Part shown: one piece after another, positions 35,078 to 47,800 of the stretch | Numbering within the stretch: position 1 is the stretch's first letter | Layout of the letters: each line of letters starts with the position of its first letter | Assembly: GCA_033439685.1 (NCBI GenBank) | Contig: JAUEDM010000007.1 | Coordinates: forward strand, 2,594,501-2,658,500 | Direction: 5' to 3' | DNA from: Apodospora peruviana | Lineage: Eukaryota; Ascomycota; Sordariomycetes; Sordariales; Lasiosphaeriaceae | Length of the DNA: 64,000 nt | The notes under the pieces: generated by a model | What the model was told of the DNA's origin: nothing | The model's input: the letters and a program-made list of their open reading frames with translations, nothing else | Database searches by the model: none | Made by a program: the position numbers and the translations under genes

Positions 35078-35545
35078 CTATCCCGTCTTTGGTCTGGAAT
35101 AAATAACCTCAAACCTCTCACACAAAACCCTACTCTCATCCCCAAATTCATGCCCATTCTCCTGCTGTCCGTAAAACTTGATATGCCCCTCTCTATATGC
35201 CTGATAATCCCCCTCTGCCTCTGCAAGAGCAAAATCCTCAGCCACGTCCTTAAACTTGCACTTGACGAACGACGTCGTCCTCATCACGGCTGCCGGCCTC
35301 CCCTGGCTGTCGAGGATGACGGACAAGTCTCCAGGGCCCCAGTACAGCGGATCCGGAATCGGCCAGGACGTGGTGGCCGTCTTCTTGCCCTGGATTGCAT
35401 TTTCGAGGAACAGGTCTGTGAGGACCGGATTGCTGCCGCCAAAGTTGAAGATGTCTTTTGGTGCTGCGAGGTCTTGGCCGAGGGCTTTGGATGCTGTGGC
35501 CATGAAGGCGACGATGTCGGGTCTGTTGGGGTCTACGGCGGACAT
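35078..35545 (-). CDS. ASCH-domain protein
   Basis: An intronless 155-residue frame starting at MSAVDPNRPD (ATG at 35545; an upstream frame extension has poorer composition). Recognisable ASCH elements: an N-terminal helix with IFNFGGSNPVLTDLFLENAI, the GKKTAT turn (about residues 53-58), PLYWGPGDLSVILDSQGRPAAVMRTTSF, FKDVAEDFALAEAEGDYQAYREGH and the closing RVLCERFEVIY. ASCH folds resemble PUA domains and bind or cleave RNA-type substrates; bacterial relatives include an N4-acetylcytidine amidohydrolase. A catalytic Lys and Glu are plausible in GKKT and AEAEGD. The exact role here is unknown. Length is standard for the family. Confidence 0.85.
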   Translation of the reverse strand: MSAVDPNRPDIVAFMATASKALGQDLAAPKDIFNFGGSNPVLTDLFLENAIQGKKTATTSWPIPDPLYWGPGDLSVILDSQGRPAAVMRTTSFVKCKFKDVAEDFALAEAEGDYQAYREGHIKFYGQQENGHEFGDESRVLCERFEVIYSRPKTG

Positions 35546-37936
35546 AGTGATGCTGGTGGACGAAATCTTCAAAGATGCGATCAGGGGTATGTCTCTCTGA
35601 CGGGTGTCAACTGTCAATTATATTCCGTTTGAGTAGGTATCTTGATGGTATTCGTGGTGGTAGCCGACATTTTATATACCAATACGATCCGTGAAGTCTA
35701 GACTTTAATGTAACCCCGGGCTCGTTTCCGGCTGGCTGAAGACGGGACCGTCTAACTGCAATCAGCTCGCTGTGCGACTGCCGAGTGAGTCACCGGAGAA
35801 TAGCCGGACTCCAAACTTCATAGATCGGGCCGGTTTTCGATCACACAACACTCTTGGCCGTGTTTCCTTGCCCACTTCTTACAACATCGGCAAGTTGCAG
35901 TCTTCAAAGCCCAGTCTTCTCGTGCTACTAGTCTCTGGCGCATGGCCCCCAAACCTAATAACAGCGACTTGCCGATAGTCGTTCTCTGTAACCAACGAGC
36001 CGTTGTACGACACAGTTTGCGACAAAGTCCGAGGTCGACACTCAAGATATTGTTGAAACAACATACATATGGCGTTCTGGCCGAGGTGGGTTCTCGTTGC
36101 TGTTGCTGCCTCGCTTCACTCACAAAGACATGCTGATCAGATCACTGCTCTTGGCTTTCCTTTCAGCCATCAGCGGGAGACGGGAAAACACCCAGTTGTC
36201 GTCTGTAAGCATTCCGGTGGTGGTGAGAATGCAAAGTAAGCCGGCTCCCTCAGAAGCAAAAGCGCCTTGCCCTTGATTCAGTAAATGGCCAAAGGCAGAC
36301 TGCAGATTGGCCCTGCCAAGCATGTCGGGTGTGCAGCCACACAACTCGGGATCATCTCATCTCCATCAGCCGGTCCCTGATGATGTGGCTTCGCCGTCCG
36401 CGGTAGACCGTGACCAGATTGCAATGGAAAGAAATCCCAAATACTCGGTCCATGGCGCTTCACGAGACAAAAAGGGCTTCCACCTGCACGGGAGCAGGCG
36501 CCGCGGCGAGGCAGTAATTCATTGCGAGTTTGGCGATCTGAAGCTTGTTGGGTGGGACAGTTGGGGTTTAAATCAAAAACGCTGCAAATTGATGACTTCA
36601 TCCTCTGTGAGTGTGGCTGTTACACTTGGCAGGTCTGGGCCGTCGACAGTGGCGTTCGGTGCTGGCACAGCCCCCGCCAGAGGCCTCCCTCCTCCCTGCA
36701 CTTTTGAAACTTGCTGAACAGCAGCCGATGGGCAGCTGCTGCAGGGCAACTGCCCGCCTAGATGGTTAGCGGGGAAGCTTGTTGAGCTTGTTGTTAGTGG
36801 AGCTATCAGCGGCCGATCGAAATTGACCAATGCCGTTCCCCAAATTGAGCTAATTTCACTCCGCTTTCAGCTTGTTCAGGTTCTGACGAGACCGCTAAGC
36901 TCCAGCGGTTGGGTCATTGGGTTTTGCGGGGATCAGATGACTTTTATAACCTGCAACAATTTCGACTTCTTTTTGACTCGCGCAAGAACCGAGCGGTCAG
37001 GCCCGTTGGGTTCGTTGGCATCAGCGCATCCTCTTGGCTCCTTGTCCTTGAGCTCTTCCCAGTTCCCCCCAAATCCACTAAACAAAAGACTTGCTGCAGA
37101 GCCATGTCATCGCCAAGAGCCTGGACTGGCTTTTCCTTGTCGTCGTGGTGTTTCGCCAAGAGGGCCAAGCAGTCTTGGTATTTGCGGAGTACTTGGCTCT
37201 ACTGCTCCAAACCGTGTTGCACAGTGCACGACCACATGGAAACCTGGAAGACAGCAAATGACGGCAGTAGCTCACAGTGCGACTCAAACCCGGCAAGCAA
37301 AACGGAAGGGTTGGCTGGACGCAGGTCTTGTACTCTCATCGTACCTGCCAAGCCGGTGCACTGCAAGAGATCGGCTCAAATCATCCTCGTTCATTCTCGT
37401 CATTTTGAACGCGAAAGAGATGTTGTCTCTCAGGCTTTTGGGATTTCTGCCTTGCTTTTGGTGGTGTCCGTCCCGTCTGTGGTAAGGTTACCGACTGTTC
37501 GCGCTGCCCCAGTGACGAAGTTGGGTCGCCGCATCAGAGGTCACCAGCCCGTCATTTGAGTTCAAGCTTCCGTCGGACCACCCAACTCTATCGTGAATCA
37601 GAAGTAGCCACTGGTCACCCACTGTCACGGAGGAGGCCTCTCACATTCTCTTCTTCTAGACTTTCAACACAACAGCCTTTTTCGTCTTTATCGCGCGCTT
37701 ATTGCACCAAAAATCATTGTAGAACACTGCGCCGCGCCCGATCCGCAGCCCAGCAGGTCGGTCCTTGTCAGTCTCTCTGAGCACCCGGTGCATTGCGCAT
37801 TGCACATGGAACAGGACACGACTTTTTGCTCGACGCGATAAAGAGTGCTGCACACCTGTCCACTCCCATAGCTGGACTTCCCCTTCACACATCAATTATC
37901 GCCCAATTACTCAATTGAAACAGGCTTATTTCTTCC
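35546..37936. other. Intergenic, long 5' flank of the Ca2+-ATPase gene
   Basis: 2.4 kb with no supported gene. Frames of 130-220 codons at 36307-36717 and 36823-37559 overlap in different phases and are rich in Ser, Cys and Arg, typical of chance frames. The last 300 bp are CT-rich, as expected for an ascomycete promoter. Confidence 0.35.
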
Positions 37937-40900
37937 ATGGACGATTCTGGCCCACCAGCCAAAGAAGAGGTACGTGTTTTCGCTATTGTCCTGTCGTTTC
38001 GCGTTCCCGGTCCAGATCTTTCCGCTGGCCGCGTCTGCCACGTTTTTCTTGTCCTTCGCCGAGAGCCTCGCGCATCCGCACCCCTCGCGCCCGTGCCGGA
38101 TAGCCGATCTGACTTCAAAAATCGGAGCTGTACCTGAGCTGAACAAAACTGACCCGTTTCCGTAGCCCTCGAGCTCCACACCCCCATCACAACATGGCGA
38201 TGCCGATACTCTGGCCCCAGCCGCTGCCGAGAATGGCAGCAGCCGTGCCGGGTTCCGGCTCGACGTCAAGGATGCCCTGACCCCAGACCCGGGCACCGAG
38301 GACATGTTTGTGACCAAGGACAACAAGTTCGCTTTTTCGCCTGGCCAGCTCTCCAAGCTCTTTAACCCCAAGAGCTACGACGCCTTCTACGCCCTCGGCG
38401 GCCTGAAAGGGCTGGAAACGGGTCTCCGCACCAACCGCGAAACCGGTCTGAGTGTCGACGAGACTACCGTCGACGGCAACGTCACCTTTGAGGAGGTCGC
38501 CCCCAAGGGCACCCCCAAGTATGGCGCCAACGGCGACACCGAGCCCGTGCCCAAGGCCGACGCTGCCGCCGCCGGCGCGCCCCCGCCGCCCGACCACAAG
38601 GCCGGCAACGGCTTCGCGGACCGGAGACGCATCTTCCAGGAGAATCGCCTGCCCGAGAAGAAGAGCAAGACGCTCCTGCAGCTTGCCTGGATCACGTACA
38701 ACGACAAGGTGCTCATCCTACTGACTATCGCCGCCGTCGTCTCGCTCGCGCTTGGTCTCTACCAAACCTTTGGCGCCAAGCACGAGGCTGGCACCCCCAA
38801 GGTCGACTGGATCGAAGGCGTGGCCATCATGGTGGCCATCATTATCGTTGTATTAGTTGGTACTCTGAACGATTGGCAGATGGAGAGGCAGTTCAACAAC
38901 CTCAATAAAAAGCACAACGATCGAACAGTCAAGGTGGTCCGCTCCGGTAAATCCGTCGAAATCTCCGTCTTCGATATCATGGTGGGCGACGTGATGCATC
39001 TTTTCGCGGGTGATCTGGTCCCCGTCGATGGCGTCTTCATCACCGGCCATGGAGTCAAATGCGACGAATCTTCGGCGACTGGCGAATCCGATCTCTTGAA
39101 GAAGACCCCGGCCGACGAAGTCTTTGCTGCGCTGGATGAGGTTGCGAAAGGAGGCAAGCCGCGATCCGACATCGAGAAATTGGACTGCTTCATCATCTCG
39201 GGCAGCAAGGTGAACGAGGGGACAGGTACCTTCTTGGTCACTGCTGTCGGTGTTAACTCTAGCTACGGACGCATCACCATGGCCATGCACACGGAGCAGG
39301 AGGACACCCCCCTGCAGAAGAAGCTGAACAACTTGGCAGACGGGATTGCCTGGATCGGTGGCGGTGCAGCTCTGGTGCTCTTCATCGTCCTCTTTATCAA
39401 GTTTTGCGTTTCGCTGCCGGGGAGTTCAGAGACGCCAGACGAAAAGGGCCAGCGATTCCTCCGGCTCTTCATCACCTCCGTCACTGTTGTCGTCGTCGCT
39501 GTTCCGGAGGGTCTGCCTCTGGCCGTCACGCTGGCTCTCGCGTTCGCCACCACTCGCATGATGAAAGACAACAACCTAGTGCGCGTTCTGAAGGCTTGCG
39601 AAACCATGGGCAACGCCACGACCATCTGCTCCGACAAGACGGGAACCCTCACGCAGAACAAGATGACCGTGGTCGCCACAACTCTTGGAAAGGCCATTAG
39701 CTTTGGTGGTACCGATGCGCCTCTCGAGGAGGGCGAGAAGCCCGCCGAAAAGGGTGTCGCCAATACCGTACCGAACGTGCCTGTTGCCGAATTTGTCAAA
39801 GGTCTAGGGGCTGCGGCCAAGGGACTGATTATCCAAGCCAACGCTGTCAATTCTACTGCTTTCGAAGGCGATGTTGAGGGCGAGAAGACGTTCATTGGCT
39901 CCAAGACCGAGGTTGCCCTACTGCTGTTCTGCCGGGATCATCTCGGAGCTGCGCCCGTCCAAGAGGAGCGCTCCAACGCCAACGTCGTGCAAGTCGTCCC
40001 CTTCGATTCGGCGGTCAAGTACATGGCCACCGTAGTCAAGATGCCCAATGGAAAATTCCGCGCCTATGTCAAGGGTGCATCTGAGATCTTGCTGGCGCAG
40101 TGCACCAAGGTCATCACGGACCCCAGCGGAGACGAACCGGTCGTTGGTCCCTTGTCTGAGGAGGACCACGAAATGTTTGCCCAGACCATTACTTCCTACG
40201 CCGGCCAGACGCTCCGCACGATTGGATCTTCGTACCGCGATTTCGATGTCTGGCCGCCTCCGGAGCTTGCCGGTGAGAGCGAGTTGACTGCCGCTCAGTT
40301 CAACAAGGTGCACAAGGACATGACCCTCGTCGCTATCTTTGGTATCAAGGACCCTCTGAGAACCACCGTCGTAGGCGCTATCAAGGACTGCCAGCGCGCG
40401 GGTGTGTTTGTGCGCATGGTTACCGGAGACAACTTGCTCACTGGACGTGCCATCGCCAAGGAATGCGGCATCTACACACCCGAGACCGGCGGTATCGCCA
40501 TGGAAGGTCCCGTTTTCCGCCGCAAGAGCGAGGCCGAACTCAAGGAGATTGTTCCGCATCTGCAGGTTCTGGCCCGTTCGAGTCCCGAGGACAAGCGCAT
40601 TCTGGTCAGGACACTCAAGGAGCTCGGCGAAACCGTGGCTGTCACCGGCGACGGAACCAACGATGCGCCGGCTCTCAAGATGGCAGATATCGGGTTTGCC
40701 ATGGGTATCGCTGGTACAGAGGTCGCCAAGGAAGCCGCTGCTATTATTCTGATGGACGACAACTTTGCGTCCATTGTCAAGGGTATCAGCTGGGGTCGCG
40801 CCGTCAATGATGCCGTCAAGAAGTTTTTGCAGGTATATTTTTCAATCTAGAGGTGTTGATGCAAGAGAGAAACTGACTGACAACCGAAATTAGTTCCAAC

Positions 40901-41868
40901 TCACTGTCAACATCACGGCCGTTATCTTGACGTTTGTGTCTGCCGTCTCCAGCGACGAAGAGCAGTCTGTCCTGAACGCTGTCCAGCTTCTCTGGGTCAA
41001 CCTTATCATGGACACGTTCGCCGCACTCGCTCTCGCCACCGATCCGCCGACCCCGTCCATCCTCGACCGCAAGCCCGACAGAAAGTCGGCTCCGCTCATC
41101 ACAGTGAGAATGTGGAAGATGATCATCGGCCAAGCCATCTGCCAGCTCGTCATCGGTTTTACTCTCTACTTTGGCGGCCAGAAGCTCATGGGCTACGACA
41201 CACAAGGCAGCGACCCCGACGGTTTGGCAACGCTGGTCTTCAACACGTTCGTCTGGCTGCAGATTTTCAACGAGCTGAATAACCGCCGGCTCGACAACAA
41301 GCTTAACATCTTTGAGGGCATCACCAAGAATTATTTCTTTATTCTGATCAACCTGGTCATGATCGGCGGGCAGGTTCTGATCATCTTTGTCGGTAGCACC
41401 GCCTTCAAGATCCGGCCTCTCAATGGCAAGGAATGGGGCCTGTCGATCGGAATCGGCGCCATTTCCATTCCATGGGGTATGCTGATCCGTTTGACGCCTG
41501 ATTCATGGTTCGAGCCGTTGGTCAAGTATTTCAAGCTGCCGGCGTTCTTGACCAAGAAGAAGGGGAAGAAGGCGGCCAAGGAGGGGGATGCCGAGGCGTC
41601 AAAGAAGGTTGGGGATGAGTCGTCGACTGATGATGAGGATAATATTGCGCCGCCGCTGCGCAGCTGGACTAGTTTGCGTGGTGAGCGGGCGAGGAGGCAT
41701 ATCCATCGCGGGTTCAAGGAGTATATGCATGATCAGAAGGTCAAGACCAAAGTCAAGGCACGAGAGGTGATGCATGGCGGGTCGAAGACGGATCTGCCCG
41801 CGGGCGCGACGACTACTGGAGCCACGCCGCCCGGTACGGGGGCTGCAGAGAAGAAGGTCGTAACGTGA
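37937..41868 (+). CDS. P2B-type (PMCA/Pmc1-like) Ca2+-transporting ATPase
   Basis: Exons 37937-37969, 38166-40832 and 40894-41868 total 3,675 nt, 1,224 aa. The 11-codon first exon (MDDSGPPAKEE) joins PSSSTPPSQHGDADTLAP in phase over a 196-bp intron. Motifs in order: TGES near residue 316 (actuator), PEGLPLA near 457 (M4), CSDKTGTLT with the phosphorylated Asp near 501, KGASEI in the nucleotide domain, TGDN and GDGTNDAP near 839, and VNLIMDTFAALALATDPP in M6. The N-terminal KFAFSPGQLSKLFNPKSYDAFYALGGLKGLE is typical of fungal Pmc1/NCA pumps, which export Ca2+ into the vacuole or out of the cell with ATP. The C-terminus after the last span is basic, with RARRHIHRGFKEYM, rather than a clear calmodulin site. 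Length normal; intact. Confidence 0.97.
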
Positions 41869-43575
41869 TTGGGAAGTGGGGGTTTGGGTTGGAAAAAAGG
41901 GACGGAAAAGAAGAAAAAACATAGTACCGCTTTTGGCTTTTCGGCTTGTTTTGGGGAAAGCGGATACAGATACACGCGGGGTCATACCCTCTCTCTATTT
42001 CCTTTTCTTGCAGGGTTTTTTCCTTTGTAATTCTAATTCTTCAGTGTTCCGTAAATATACCTCTTTGGTGTGTTGATGTAATGGACGGGGCGGTCCGGCG
42101 TTTCATGCAGCGAGTTTTGAGCGGTTTCTTCGTTTGGAACTTTGTTTATATTATTATTATTCATACACCCGCTATGCGCTTAGGCGTGTCAGACCCTCAA
42201 ACTATTTACTGTACAGGAAAACCGTACCGTTACGGGTCGGGTGAAAAACCGGCGCCGACAATCAAGGAACACATCAGTGACTGAGCCTGTGAGTACAAAA
42301 GAAGAAGGCCTCCTGGCCTTCGATGGAGGGGGTCTTCAACCGCCGACTCCAACTCTAGCTTCCTTGCCAGATTGTACATTGGTAATCTTCCCGCATCCAT
42401 CAGCCAGCTCAGGATCCTTCTCGTTAGCCGTGCAGCTGGAGGATCAATGGCCTGGAGGACAAAGTGAAAGTCCCGGAGCCCTATATCGCCGGTTCGAATT
42501 TGGACCAGTAGTGAACTTTTTGCCTTGTTGAGGCCTGAGTGTCTCTTGAGTGTCTTGTCTCTAAAGATGGTCTTTTTCTGGTGGTCTAGATCGTCTGCCG
42601 GCCTCGTCGTTGCCCGGCCGTTCCGTTCCCTTAACCACCTCTCCCTCCATGCCTCCTCTACCACCCCATCCGTATCGTTGGTTCCCTCGGTCCAGGCTGC
42701 GATCGTTATAGCGGCTTGCTCTACCGCTGTTGGCCTCTGTGGTCCGACAGCTTGTTTTCGGCCTCTCTTGCCTCTCCTTGATGTGAACTTTGTTTATATT
42801 ATCTTTGGATCGGTTGATGATTTTTTTCTGTATATCAAAACAGACACTCTTCAAGTTTGCCTTCATAGGTAATCAGGTTATTGGACCGTTATCATCGAAG
42901 ATGTACCGGGATCGTGTGCCGAACCGAAAGGGGTCACGGTGTTTTCTGGTCCTGCGCCAGCTCTGAGCTCCCGATTACTCTTGAGCTGCATGTAGTGGAA
43001 CACCAGCACGGGGATTGAGATTGCGCAAGGTGATGCGGACGTCCGATCGTTCGTTTCTGTGACGGCAGTAATAATGGTCACATGGCTCTTCCAGATCTGA
43101 TTCAGGTAGGTACATGCACAAGCTTCGATTCGTTTTCCACTTCTAGCACCATCGACACGCAAACCACTGAAGTCACCGGACTCGCTTCGACGCTGTAACG
43201 AGTATGATCAAGGTATTCGACCTCCATGGACTCGAATTGGGAGCAGCAGCTAAGTTGAGGTGACTAGCTATAGTAGTAGGAGAACTATTGGCAATCATTG
43301 AGTTTTCTTGCAGATAAGGACATGCTTTTGAGGCCTGTAAACAGATATGTTATCTATATCGACTAAGAATCGGGAGAGGTTCCAAGTCCAAGGATAAGCA
43401 TCCATTCTTGACCTTCCATTTGTGGCTTCGGACAAAAACAAAGAATTCAATTCCTTCCGCATAATCCCGCTGGCATTGATTGTATCGTTCGTCAAGGTGT
43501 AGTTGATAGGTTGAAGTCATCAATGAATAGCACGACAAAAGTGATCAAATCCAAAGGACAGTTTGCAAAGAAGCG
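41869..43575. other. Intergenic
   Basis: 1.7 kb downstream of the pump gene. A minus-strand frame at 42230-42664 (144 codons, RDFHFVLQAIDPPAARLTRR) is somewhat protein-like but has no family match and no ordered neighbours. Poly-purine/pyrimidine tracts around 41890-41920 and 42000 probably belong to the 3' end of the pump gene. Confidence 0.3.
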
Positions 43576-43576
43576 A

Positions 43577-44172
43577 TTATTTACACCTTGGGACGTGCGG
43601 GCAAGGGGCCTGAGGTGGGCTAGCGGGGCTAACGGGGCCTCTATTGCCGTTGACACTTCTGCTTGTGGTTGTCGTCGAGAATATCTGTGCCAATATCCCG
43701 TTGATGTATGGCGGCGCTGGGTAATCGGTGTCCGGCGGTCGGAAAAAAAGGCGTAGGGTCCTGGGTTGGGACGAGTGTAACACGGCCAAAAACCCCATGA
43801 GTTGTGGCCAATACCTGGGTGGTATCTGTTGGCAAGGGGAGGATTCGCTGACAGGAGACTGGGTTGTTGTCCTTGTCCTTGCTGGTTGACTTCATGTTCA
43901 AGGTGAAGTACCGCGTAACCAGTGTCCGAGAGATGGCTGAACTCGCACTCATCTTTACTACCTTCCGAGATACCAGGTTTCCAGAAGCGGTCCGATGGAA
44001 CTCTGCCCACCACAGAACGCATCTCGGCCGGTAGCACGGTCCAGTTCTTCGGGTCATGACAAGCATGTGCATAGCTGTGTGACATGGTCAGCAAGGAAAG
44101 TTTCTCTTTTTGCGATGGAGAAACGCAAACACTCCCGCAATGAAAGCGACCAGAAATACCTAAAAGGGCCAT
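43577..44172 (-). pseudogene. Decayed fragment related to the DUF3433 gene at 44.8-49 kb
   Basis: On the minus strand, SLLSANPPLA, then in another frame LATTHGVFGRVTLVPTQDPTP, then in a third frame TDYPAPPYIN match in order SLLSASPPLA, SATTPALFGRARLVPTPDPTP and TDYPAPVMYIN of the intact DUF3433 protein. At DNA level 43700-43870 parallels 48080-48240 in the same orientation with many differences. The three frames show at least two shifts. Upstream residues (SYAHACHDPKNWTVLPAEM) have no counterpart in the intact gene. It is a partial, broken tandem copy. Confidence 0.65.
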
Positions 44173-44344
44173 TGCAGCGGAACTGGCTTCTTGTTCGGCC
44201 TCGGTTTCTGGTTGTCTCCCAATGTCTGGTTATCTCTCAATGTATAATTGGGACCACCACACCACCAAGTCCCTGGTTATCTGCCTCGTACATCTTATCT
44301 GAGACGTTCATGCACGATTTGTCGGTGAGGAAGGGGAATGAAGC

Positions 44345-44735
44345 GTCCGTCCAAAACACTATGTCGTTGTTCCTGTTGAGTTAATGTCCTTGCAACGCGG
44401 TATCCAATGGAACTGCAGCTTGACTCGAGTACAGTGCGTATTGACACCATTCGGGTTCAAGCCCTTGATGATCTTGCCTTCAATCCCGAGCGGTTTGAAG
44501 GCGAAATAGCCCTCGGTCCACCAATTGTGAAGCTGCCTGTTCAAAAAGATCTCGTTCCATGATCTGTCGCTGACCCCTGTCTTTGACGAAAAAAAACTTG
44601 CGACAGTTAAAAACGGCGCTGTCGGAAAACTGGTGAGCTGTTCGTATGGCGGATTGTCGATCCTTGATGATGGATTGTCCGACGATTGTGCCGTCCGTGT
44701 CGATGATCTGCTTGCCGGGGGCCGCCGGAGGTAAC
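44345..44735 (-). pseudogene. Truncated fungal gene fragment with T-run frameshift
   Basis: A strongly protein-like minus-strand segment reads GKQIIDTDGTIVGQSIIKDR, QSAIRTAHQFSDSAVFNCRK, FFFVKDRGQRQIMERDL, then shifts by one frame at the T5 run near 44551 and continues NRQLHNWWTEGYFAFKPLGIEG and VKLQFHWIPR. The upstream side meets a stop within 40 codons, so only about 130 residues survive. The WW.(E/K)GYFA.KPLG...QFHW pattern occurs at the C-terminus of some uncharacterised Pezizomycotina proteins as far as I recall; I cannot name the family. It is an orphan remnant between the DUF3433 gene and its broken copy. Confidence 0.5.
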
Positions 44736-44838
44736 GGGAGATTCTGCGGGGAAGCAGGCGTCGATGAGAGTTGTGGGATTGTCTGGGCTCTCCCTTTTCC
44801 AGAAAGGGCGCCTTCTCAGGGCCCTCGAGGTCTGGTAC

Positions 44839-47800
44839 CTATGTTTCGTGCCGCGTGTGATAATCCACCCTTACCCTCCTCGTCCCAGTAACACCCAATC
44901 CCTCACCAAAGACATACGTCCTGACCATCTCGGCAACCAATTTGTCTCTCTCTTTCTGCCGAACAGCCGCAAGCCCCTCGAAGTCTTTCAACATGACCGA
45001 ATCGCAGACGTAGTACATGCAACCCGCCACGCTGTCCGCCTTAACGGGCATGTACACCCGATTCCTGCTTGAGAGAAGCGATACGGCCAACACCAGAACC
45101 ATATAGCTTAACACCGCGACGGCGGTCCATGTGCTGGCTTCGTGCATCTTCCATGTTACCGTATTACGGAAAGGAATACCGGAAAACAAGATCGGCGTAA
45201 ACTTGGCCAAAACCGCGGCGAGGGATATGTTTAGGTACAGAACATCGTTCTTGTTCTTAGTGTTGTAAACGGATGGCCGCCAAAGGCCTGAGGCCGCTGC
45301 TGTAAAGACAGATAACGGTGGCGAGAGGAGAATAGAGTGTCGAGCGGTTTGGGAGCTACCAGCAGCTGCAGAGAGGCGTTGGTAAATTCGGGATTCGGAT
45401 ATATCTTGCGCAATAAAGCCGTAGTTAGTCAAGTTTCTAACTGATTACCTAGTCAAGTATCGGAGTTGTCGAGTAGTCAAGTTTTCAACAGACTAATCAA
45501 GTACTGAGAGAAACTTACTGGAGAAGTGATAATCCCAGAACGCGCTGACGGCTGTTCCGAACGAGGTAAAGAGGATGCGAACGCCGAACGACTGGCTGTC
45601 CATAAAGGCTTCGAACCCGTTGCCCCGCCCCCAAATGATATTCTCGTAAAGGAGAATGAGGATAAGCAGCCCTACGGTTAGGATCAGAGCTGTAACCTGT
45701 ATTAGCATCTCGATGGTGCGTGGTGGAGGAATGTGCCGCCGTGGTTTGGCTGGCTGTATTGCCCCTTGTCGTTGCGGCGGGTCTCGTACTGTCAGCCGTA
45801 TGGAGATATTATCGTCGAGCGTGGGAGCATTGTTAATAACAATTCCAATGCCACAATTCACGCTTTCCGGGCCTTGATAGCCCAGCTTGAAGAGCTGTCC
45901 GTCCAAAACTTTGGAGATTTGTCCACCTCGTAGATACGCCCCATCCACACACGGAGGTAACGACCGCATCAGATCCCTCAGCTGGGGCTGCGACCCGGAG
46001 AGTAAACTCGCCATAGAAGCGATGCTCCAGGGTTCCGCTGCGACCCCCGACCTCCAGCGGAACAGAATAACACCCAAGCCGAGGACAAGAATGGTCGTAA
46101 AGACCAGAAGACCCTCTGCTGCACGCAGCGGAAGCGCCGACTTTCGCAGGCCATACGCGCACAGTGTATCGTTGCGGACGCACTCTACGGGCGAGAACTC
46201 GAGCCGAATCACTTCGCTGGACAGAGGCACCAGGACCATTGACCCGAGGCTAAGAATAAGAACCAGCAGCGGCAATGGGTCCCGGAAGCGCCGGATGAAC
46301 CGGACTGCTATTTTGGGTGCGACGATCAGGTTGCTGGTTCGTGACAGACAGAGTGAGTCTTCCGCCAACGCTCCGTTGTCGTCGTAACCCATGGCTCGGA
46401 AGGGAAGCATACTGTGGATGCTATTGGTAAATATCTGCATCGGGATGGATAGCAATGTCGCTAAGAGCACTGGAATTAGAGAGGCCATGAGGTAGTCTGC
46501 CTCGGAGCGCAGGTTGAAGAATTTGGCTTGCGCTTCTGGGGCGATTGGACCCGGGGCGTATGGGCGAGGGATCTCTTTTGGTATTGAGACGTGTGGTGTG
46601 CTTATCCCTGAGCGTGTTTCGATAATACCGGTGGTTCTGGAGCTGTCGTTCTTGATGCCCGCCGTGGAAAACCTCGGACTAGAGACAGCCAGGTACGAGA
46701 CGGACGAGTGCGTTATCGTGGCGGTCATGTCGGGATATCCACCCGAACCAGTGTAGATAATGGTTGTGGTGTGAAATACCATGACAGTATGGTCTGAGTT
46801 CACCGCAGGGATGGTTATGGAGGACGGCAAAGGGTAGTAGTCATGGCCTTCCCCATGTGTTTGGCTTAAACTGCCGGTACCCGAGGTTGAGCTTTCAATG
46901 GGGTGTCCAGATTGCGTCGAGTGTGTTACCGCCTCCAGGCCAGAGGACTGTTTTGGTGGCCTTGCCAAGTCCCCTTGGCTAACTGTAGGGGATGTCTGGG
47001 CGCTAGATATACCAGTAATGAAAGGAGACGGAGTTGCATTGGTGCTTGAAGTTTCTCGGTTTGGTTTGGAGTAGTGACGTGTTGCACTCGAAGTCCCGGG
47101 CGTCCTTGACGGGCCCACGACGGCGCTGGTGTTGGCTCGGGCGCCTTCAGTGGAAGACGATGGTCCGGCCTTCAGCAAAGTCTCCCTCAGTGTGGTAGGA
47201 CTTGCCAAGGAGAGTTCTGTAGAGGTTTCGGGATACCGGACATCCTCAGTGACAGGAATCGAATGGACGCTGACGGTGTGAGAAACGGTAACAGGTGCCT
47301 CCGTAGCCTCTGTCGTCTCTGTCGTCTGTATGGTCTCTGTGGTCTCTGCCTTCTCTGTCGTCATCACGATGGATAACATTGACCTAGACGTCTCCTCGCT
47401 TACAGGGGAGCTTGTAGTAGCTCGGGAAAGAGGAAGCGTCCACCATTCGACAGGGAGGCCAGTGGAACCCCTAGGGTCATATGTGACCTCACCCATAGCC
47501 AGTCGGAGATACTCACTGTTGAAACTCTGACGGAAATCTTCGCCTTCGGGAAAAAGACCGGCGTATGGCGCGGTATCGAGCTTGTTGCCAAATATGTCCG
47601 GCGCCCCAGCTGTCGTGGTCGCGGCTTCTAGCGGCATCATGATGTCTCCGTTTCCTGCGGTCGTAGGGTACTTCCAGAACAACGAGAACGACGGTGCGGT
47701 TGTCAAGACAAGGGAGAAGTAACTGTATCTGGGGTCTAACCAGCTGAACATCATGTCGATGGCAGCCGGAGGCGCGTGGCTGTGACGTAGAGGGTTGTTG

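Noticed and set aside
36307..37559. Frames of 130-220 codons upstream of the Ca2+-ATPase
   Set aside because: Overlapping frames in several phases with Ser/Cys/Arg-rich composition and no motif.
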